Part shown: positions 22,252 through 25,519 of the stretch, piece after piece
How the letters are laid out: every line of letters starts with the position of its first letter
Position numbering within the stretch: position 1 is the first letter of the stretch
Origin: an uncultured Erysipelotrichaceae bacterium
GTDB lineage: Bacteria > Bacillota_I > Bacilli_A > RF39 > UBA660
Assembly (NCBI GenBank): GCA_951801995.1
Contig: CATOOY010000010.1
Coordinates: 1 to 25,519 of the forward strand
Reading direction: 5' to 3'
Length of the DNA stretch: 25,519 bases
Position numbers and translations under genes: made by a program
The notes under the pieces: generated by a model
What the model saw: the letters and a program-made list of their open reading frames with translations, nothing else
Told to the model about the DNA's origin: nothing
Databases searched by the model: none

Positions 22252-23010
22252 AAGATAAATTTTAGCTAAAAAAGCTTGTATAAATGGTGCTTTATATATT
22301 TTTTTGGGCTCTTTTGTTATGGTTGCTTTTACAATTTTATCTGCTATATTTTGTAGGTTTTTACTTGCTATATAATTTAATATTATATTTTCTTTTGCTT
22401 TTATCAGTTTTATTTCTGCTTCAAAAAGGGATTTTTTATTTTCATACTTATTTTCAAACATAATTTGATTAAATCCTGTTCTATAGAATCCAGGTTCTAT
22501 TAAAATGAAATCAATCTTTTTATTTAATAAATGGACTTCTTTTCTTAATGTTTCTGTTATTTTGATGATACTTGCTTTGGTAGCTGCATAGCTTCCTAAA
22601 AAGGGAATGGGAATTAATCCTGCTAGTGATGATAGCATGATTATTTTCCCTTCTTTTTTTATCATTTTTTTTAAAATCATTTGTACTAGTGTAAAATTTG
22701 AAAAAACATTTGTCTCAAAATTCTCTCTTACTAAATTCATGTCTATTTCTAAAAAAGAGCCTCCTATTCCTATTGCTGCATTACAAATAAGAACATCTAT
22801 TGGAAGAGTGGATGCTTTTTTTCGATCTTTTTCATTTGTAATATCTAGTTTAAAACATTTTATATTTTTATCATTTTTATATCTTTTTTTAGCAAGTATA
22901 CATTGTTTTTCTGTGTGTGTTGTTACATAGATATATACATTTTCTTTTTTTAATTTTTCTATTACTTTTCTTGCTATACCAGAGGCTGCTCCTGTTATTA
23001 ATACATGCAT
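22237..23010 (-). CDS. short-chain dehydrogenase/reductase (SDR)
   Basis: A 257-residue NAD(P)-dependent oxidoreductase of the classical SDR family. The cofactor motif TGAASGI lies at residues 6-12, CNAAIG is the conserved NNAG-like strand, Ser in MLSSLAG and the YAATK pair (Tyr and Lys) form the catalytic set, and EPGFYRTGF is the PG motif. The C-terminus has a hydrophobic end (FIQAFLAKIYLLFWA) that may touch the membrane, as in SDRs acting on lipids or sterols; the substrate is unknown. Met at 23010 is chosen because GGTGAT lies four bases upstream. It follows fhs after a terminator and overlaps the end of the GDPD-like gene by 15 bases. Confidence 0.88.
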   Translation of the reverse strand: MHVLITGAASGIARKVIEKLKKENVYIYVTTHTEKQCILAKKRYKNDKNIKCFKLDITNEKDRKKASTLPIDVLICNAAIGIGGSFLEIDMNLVRENFETNVFSNFTLVQMILKKMIKKEGKIIMLSSLAGLIPIPFLGSYAATKASIIKITETLRKEVHLLNKKIDFILIEPGFYRTGFNQIMFENKYENKKSLFEAEIKLIKAKENIILNYIASKNLQNIADKIVKATITKEPKKIYKAPFIQAFLAKIYLLFWA

Positions 23011-23042
23011 TTCTATCACCATTATTATTATGCAAATTTACT

Positions 23043-23066
23043 AAAAAAAGATACAAATGTATCTTT
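23043..23066 (-). terminator. intrinsic terminator of fhs
   Basis: AAAGATAC (23047-23054) and GTATCTTT (23059-23066) form an 8-bp perfect stem around four bases, with a T run on the minus strand. The fhs stop codon overlaps the stem. Confidence 0.85.
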
Positions 23067-24666
23067 AAAATAGACCTTTTATTTCTTCGTTGATTATATC
23101 CATAGATAAATAGTTTGGCTTTTTGGAAAGTCCTGGCATTGTCATGATATTCCCCATAAAAATAGTGATGAAACCTGCTCCTTTTTGCACTTTTATATCT
23201 GTTATTTCCATGGTATGGTTTTTTGGGAATCCTAATTTTTTGGGTTGGTCTGTAATAGAGTACTGTGTTTTGGCAATACAGATTGGATATTTTTCATATT
23301 CTGTACCTTTTAAATTTTCTAGTTTTTCTTTTGCTTTTTCTTTATATATTACTTCTTTTGCGTAGTAGTTATTTTTACATACTTTTTCTATTTTAGTAAA
23401 AATATCTTCTTCTAGATTATAAGGAAAATGAAGAGGTGTTTTTTCTTTATTTGTTAAATCTACGATTTTGTTAGCTAAGCTTATTCCTCCACTGCTTCCC
23501 TTTTCATAACATTCGCTGATTACAAATGGGATCTTTTTTTGTTTACAAAAGTTTTCTAAAAATAAAATTTCTTCTTCTTTATCTTCTTTGAATTTATTTA
23601 AAACTACTAGGATATTCTCTTTAAAGGTTTTCATGTTTTCTATGTGATATTCTAAATTACTAATTCCTTCTTCTAAATTATCATTTCCATTATATTTTAA
23701 TGAACGTATAGTAGTATTGATGACAATTAAATCTGGGTTTAGATTTGCTTTTCTGCATTTTATATCTAAAAATTTAAAGGCACCTAAGTCGCTCCCAAAA
23801 CCAGCTTCTGTTATAACATAGTCTCTTAATTGGAGTGCTGTTTTGGTTGCTATTATAGAATTGCATCCATGGGCGATATTGGCAAAAGGTCCTCCATGAA
23901 TAATAGCTGGGTTATTTTCTAATGTTTGTACAAGGTTTGGTTTTATGGCATCTTTTAGTAGGATGGTAAGTGCTCCTTCTATTTTTAAATCTTTTGCATA
24001 TATCTCTTTGTTTTCTTTGGAATATCCTAATAGAATGTTTCCTAATTTTTCTTTTAGATCTTTTTGTGATTCAGCAAGACAAAGTATTGCCATTATTTCT
24101 GATGCTACTGATATGGTAAAAGAATCATTTCTATTTATAAGAGGAAGGTTTACTTCTCTAAGTGCTCTATCGTTTAAGTCTAAACATCTTTGAAAAACGA
24201 TTTTATTGAAATCAAAGTTTAATGTATTTCCTTGAAAGAGATGATTATCAATGGCTGCTGCTAGCAGGTTATTGGCACTTGTGATGGCATGGATATCGCC
24301 TGTGAAATGTAAGTTAATATCTTCCATGGGAATTACTTGGCTTTTTCCTCCTCCTGTTGCTCCACCTTTTATCCCAAAGACAGGTCCTAGGGATGGTTCT
24401 CTAAGTACTACTATTGCTTGTTTTCCTATTTTGCATAGTGCGTCTGCTATTCCTATTGATAATGTTGTTTTCCCTTCTCCATAAGGTGTTGGACTTGTGG
24501 AGGTTACTAATATTAATTTCCCTTTTTTGTTTGTATTTTTAATATTGACGATTTTAGCTTTGCTATTTCCATATAGTTCTAGATTTTCTTTAGGAATATT
24601 CATTTTTTTTGCAATTTCTTCGATGGGAAGTAAGGTTGCATTTTTACTGATTTCATAATCAAACAT
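23065..24666 (-). CDS. fhs: formate-tetrahydrofolate ligase
   Basis: A 533-residue cytosolic enzyme making 10-formyl-THF from formate, THF and ATP for one-carbon metabolism; it is typical of anaerobes. The P-loop-like TPYGEGKTT (60-68) binds ATP. REPSLGPVFGIKGGATGGGKSQVIPMEDINLHFTGD is the standard central motif region, followed by ANNLLAAAIDNH and NPAIIHGGPFANIAHGCNS. The second family signature is altered (INTTIRSLKYNG where VATVRALKxHGG is usual). Length is about 20 short of the common 555. AAAGGAG precedes the ATG by eight bases. It lies downstream of rubrerythrin but behind a terminator. No folD or other acetogenesis genes are next to it, so a biosynthetic (purine, fMet) role is the simplest. 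Confidence 0.95.
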   Translation of the reverse strand: MFDYEISKNATLLPIEEIAKKMNIPKENLELYGNSKAKIVNIKNTNKKGKLILVTSTSPTPYGEGKTTLSIGIADALCKIGKQAIVVLREPSLGPVFGIKGGATGGGKSQVIPMEDINLHFTGDIHAITSANNLLAAAIDNHLFQGNTLNFDFNKIVFQRCLDLNDRALREVNLPLINRNDSFTISVASEIMAILCLAESQKDLKEKLGNILLGYSKENKEIYAKDLKIEGALTILLKDAIKPNLVQTLENNPAIIHGGPFANIAHGCNSIIATKTALQLRDYVITEAGFGSDLGAFKFLDIKCRKANLNPDLIVINTTIRSLKYNGNDNLEEGISNLEYHIENMKTFKENILVVLNKFKEDKEEEILFLENFCKQKKIPFVISECYEKGSSGGISLANKIVDLTNKEKTPLHFPYNLEEDIFTKIEKVCKNNYYAKEVIYKEKAKEKLENLKGTEYEKYPICIAKTQYSITDQPKKLGFPKNHTMEITDIKVQKGAGFITIFMGNIMTMPGLSKKPNYLSMDIINEEIKGLF

Positions 24667-24687
24667 ATTTTCATCTCCTTTTGAAAG

Positions 24688-24712
24688 AAAAAGAGGAATT
24701 ATTCCTCTTTTT
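24688..24712 (-). terminator. intrinsic terminator of rubrerythrin
   Basis: AAAAAGAGGAA (24688-24698) and TTCCTCTTTTT (24702-24712) form an 11-bp perfect stem around TTA. The rubrerythrin stop lies on the hairpin edge. Confidence 0.88.
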
Positions 24713-25250
24713 AATAATTTTCACTTAGCATTTCAAAGTATGCTTTTGGATGTGCACATACAGGGCAAACAGTTGGTGCTTCTTCTCCATAATGTACATG
24801 TCCACAGTTTCTACAAATCCACATAACAGGTGTTTCTTTTTTAAATACAGTTTCTTCTTTTACATTTTCTAAAAGAGCTCTATATCTTTCTTCATGTCTT
24901 TTTTCAATTTTTCCAACTTCTTCAAAAAGGAAAGCGATATGATCAAATCCTTCTTCTTTGGCATCTTTTGCAAAGGCTGCATACATATCTGTCCATTCGA
25001 AGTTTTCTCCATTTGCTGCATCTAATAGATTATCACTTGTTGATTTAATATCTCCACCTTGTAATAATTTAAACCACATTTTAGCATGTTCTTTTTCGTT
25101 TCCTGCTGTTTCTTCAAAAATAGCAGCAATTTGCTCAAATCCTTCTTTTTTTGCTTTTGAAGCATAATATGTATATTTATTTCTTGCTTGGCTTTCTCCT
25201 GCGAAAGCTTCCATTAAATTTTTTTCTGTTTTTGTTCCTTTTAAATTCAT
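24711..25250 (-). CDS. rbr: rubrerythrin
   Basis: A 179-residue peroxide-detoxifying protein of anaerobes. The N-terminal ferritin-like four-helix bundle supplies the diiron ligands: Glu in FAGESQARNKY, FEETAGNEKEH, FEEVGKIEKRHEERY. The C-terminal rubredoxin domain has CRNC and CPVC (about residues 145-164) binding a mononuclear iron that passes electrons to the diiron site for H2O2 reduction. AAGAAGGT precedes the ATG. It has a strong promoter and a long leader. No rubredoxin or Fur/PerR gene adjoins it. Confidence 0.97.
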   Translation of the reverse strand: MNLKGTKTEKNLMEAFAGESQARNKYTYYASKAKKEGFEQIAAIFEETAGNEKEHAKMWFKLLQGGDIKSTSDNLLDAANGENFEWTDMYAAFAKDAKEEGFDHIAFLFEEVGKIEKRHEERYRALLENVKEETVFKKETPVMWICRNCGHVHYGEEAPTVCPVCAHPKAYFEMLSENY

Positions 25251-25359
25251 ACTTAACCTTCTTTCTTTATAAAAGAGAATCCTATATTATTCTATGATTC
25301 ATTTCTTTTGAAAAGACTTTATTTTTTTGCAAATAGAAATGATTCTCCATTACCATTTT

Positions 25360-25388
25360 ATTGTATTCTATTTTGCTATGTTTGTCAA
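25360..25388 (-). promoter_or_regulatory. strong promoter of rubrerythrin
   Basis: TTGACA (25383-25388, perfect), a 17-base spacer and TACAAT (25360-25365). The start near 25353 gives a leader of about 100 bases, in which TCATTTCT and AGAAATGA can pair. I could not identify a clear PerR or Fur box. Confidence 0.85.
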
Positions 25389-25439
25389 TTCTAATATAAA
25401 AAGATTGTGTATAATGGTTTGGGGGAATGCATACAAAAA

Positions 25440-25491
25440 GGAAGACCTTTGATAAAATGTAATTGTTAGAAAACATTTAAGGAGGTCTTCC
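25440..25491 (+). promoter_or_regulatory. leader hairpin overlapping a Shine-Dalgarno site
   Basis: GGAAGACCT (25440-25448) pairs perfectly with AGGTCTTCC (25483-25491), and inside it AAATGT (25455-25460) pairs with ACATTT (25473-25478). The right arm covers the last bases of the SD AAGGAGG (25479-25485), so the structure could limit translation of the following gene. Confidence 0.6.
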
Positions 25492-25494
25492 CAT

Positions 25495-25519
25495 ATGAAC
25501 ATTTTATCACAAAATTATA
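25495..25519 (+). CDS. start of a gene cut by the window edge
   Basis: ATG at 25495, nine bases after AAGGAGG, opens MNILSQNY and runs off the window. Eight codons do not allow identification. The preceding hairpin overlapping the SD is a feature often seen before transposase genes, so an insertion sequence beginning around 25405-25440 is possible; I could not recognise its end. Confidence 0.45.

Noticed and set aside
25282..25476. 64-codon minus-strand frame upstream of rubrerythrin
   Set aside because: It covers the consensus rubrerythrin promoter and leader and has no SD, so it is almost certainly not translated.
1..25519. CRISPR arrays or alternative genetic code
   Set aside because: No regularly spaced direct repeats were noticed. 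TGA acts as a stop (e.g. 549-551 and rarA) and Trp is encoded by TGG.

Overview
The window is AT-rich (visibly well under one-third G+C), with strong AAGGAGG/GGTGAT ribosome-binding sites, extended -10 promoters (TGnTATAAT) and intrinsic terminators that often serve two convergent genes. TGA is used as a stop and TGG for Trp, so the code is standard. With rubrerythrin, formate-THF ligase and an elongator tRNA-Met very close to the Bacillus type, this suggests a low-GC Bacillota bacterium, probably an anaerobic gut or Erysipelotrichia-like lineage. The lineage is inferred and no species is claimed.

Layout. 1-547: gene-poor and very AT-rich, ending in two tiny ATGA-coupled ORFs (a one-helix membrane peptide and a basic/acidic low-complexity peptide). 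768-2857 (minus): XerD-like recombinase, ZIP metal transporter and a TSCPD-domain protein. 3085-5270 (plus): rarA-gpsA, coupled. 5297-7182 (minus): corA-holA, coupled. 7295-10726 (plus): a large polytopic membrane protein of GT-C-like appearance, then a small M3-like HExxH protein whose promoter overlaps the upstream terminator and may give a leaderless mRNA. 10746-15421 (minus): a TetR regulator plus two half-ABC exporters forming an asymmetric heterodimer. A perfect palindrome sits inside the spacer of the TetR promoter. 15601-15981 (plus): a small two-helix membrane protein.

16063-19820 (minus): an apparent stress/alkylation-repair run reading zinc-ribbon protein, GyrI-like protein, ogt, tag, HD phosphohydrolase, and then an XRE membrane regulator. 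The zinc-ribbon gene is split by a +1 frameshift exactly at a UAA codon. 19889-21130 (minus): a long coiled-coil protein with a regular 14/18/18-residue repeat, then tRNA-Met(CAT). 21517-22251 (plus): a GDPD-like protein that has lost the usual catalytic residues. 22237-25250 (minus): SDR oxidoreductase, fhs and rubrerythrin. 25400-25519: a leader hairpin overlapping an SD, and the first codons of a gene that runs off the window.

No complete mobile element, CRISPR array or phage module was seen. The best candidates for something undescribed are the frameshifted zinc-ribbon gene, the M3-like HExxH protein with its leaderless-looking promoter, the degenerate GDPD-like protein and the 50-residue superrepeat coiled coil.
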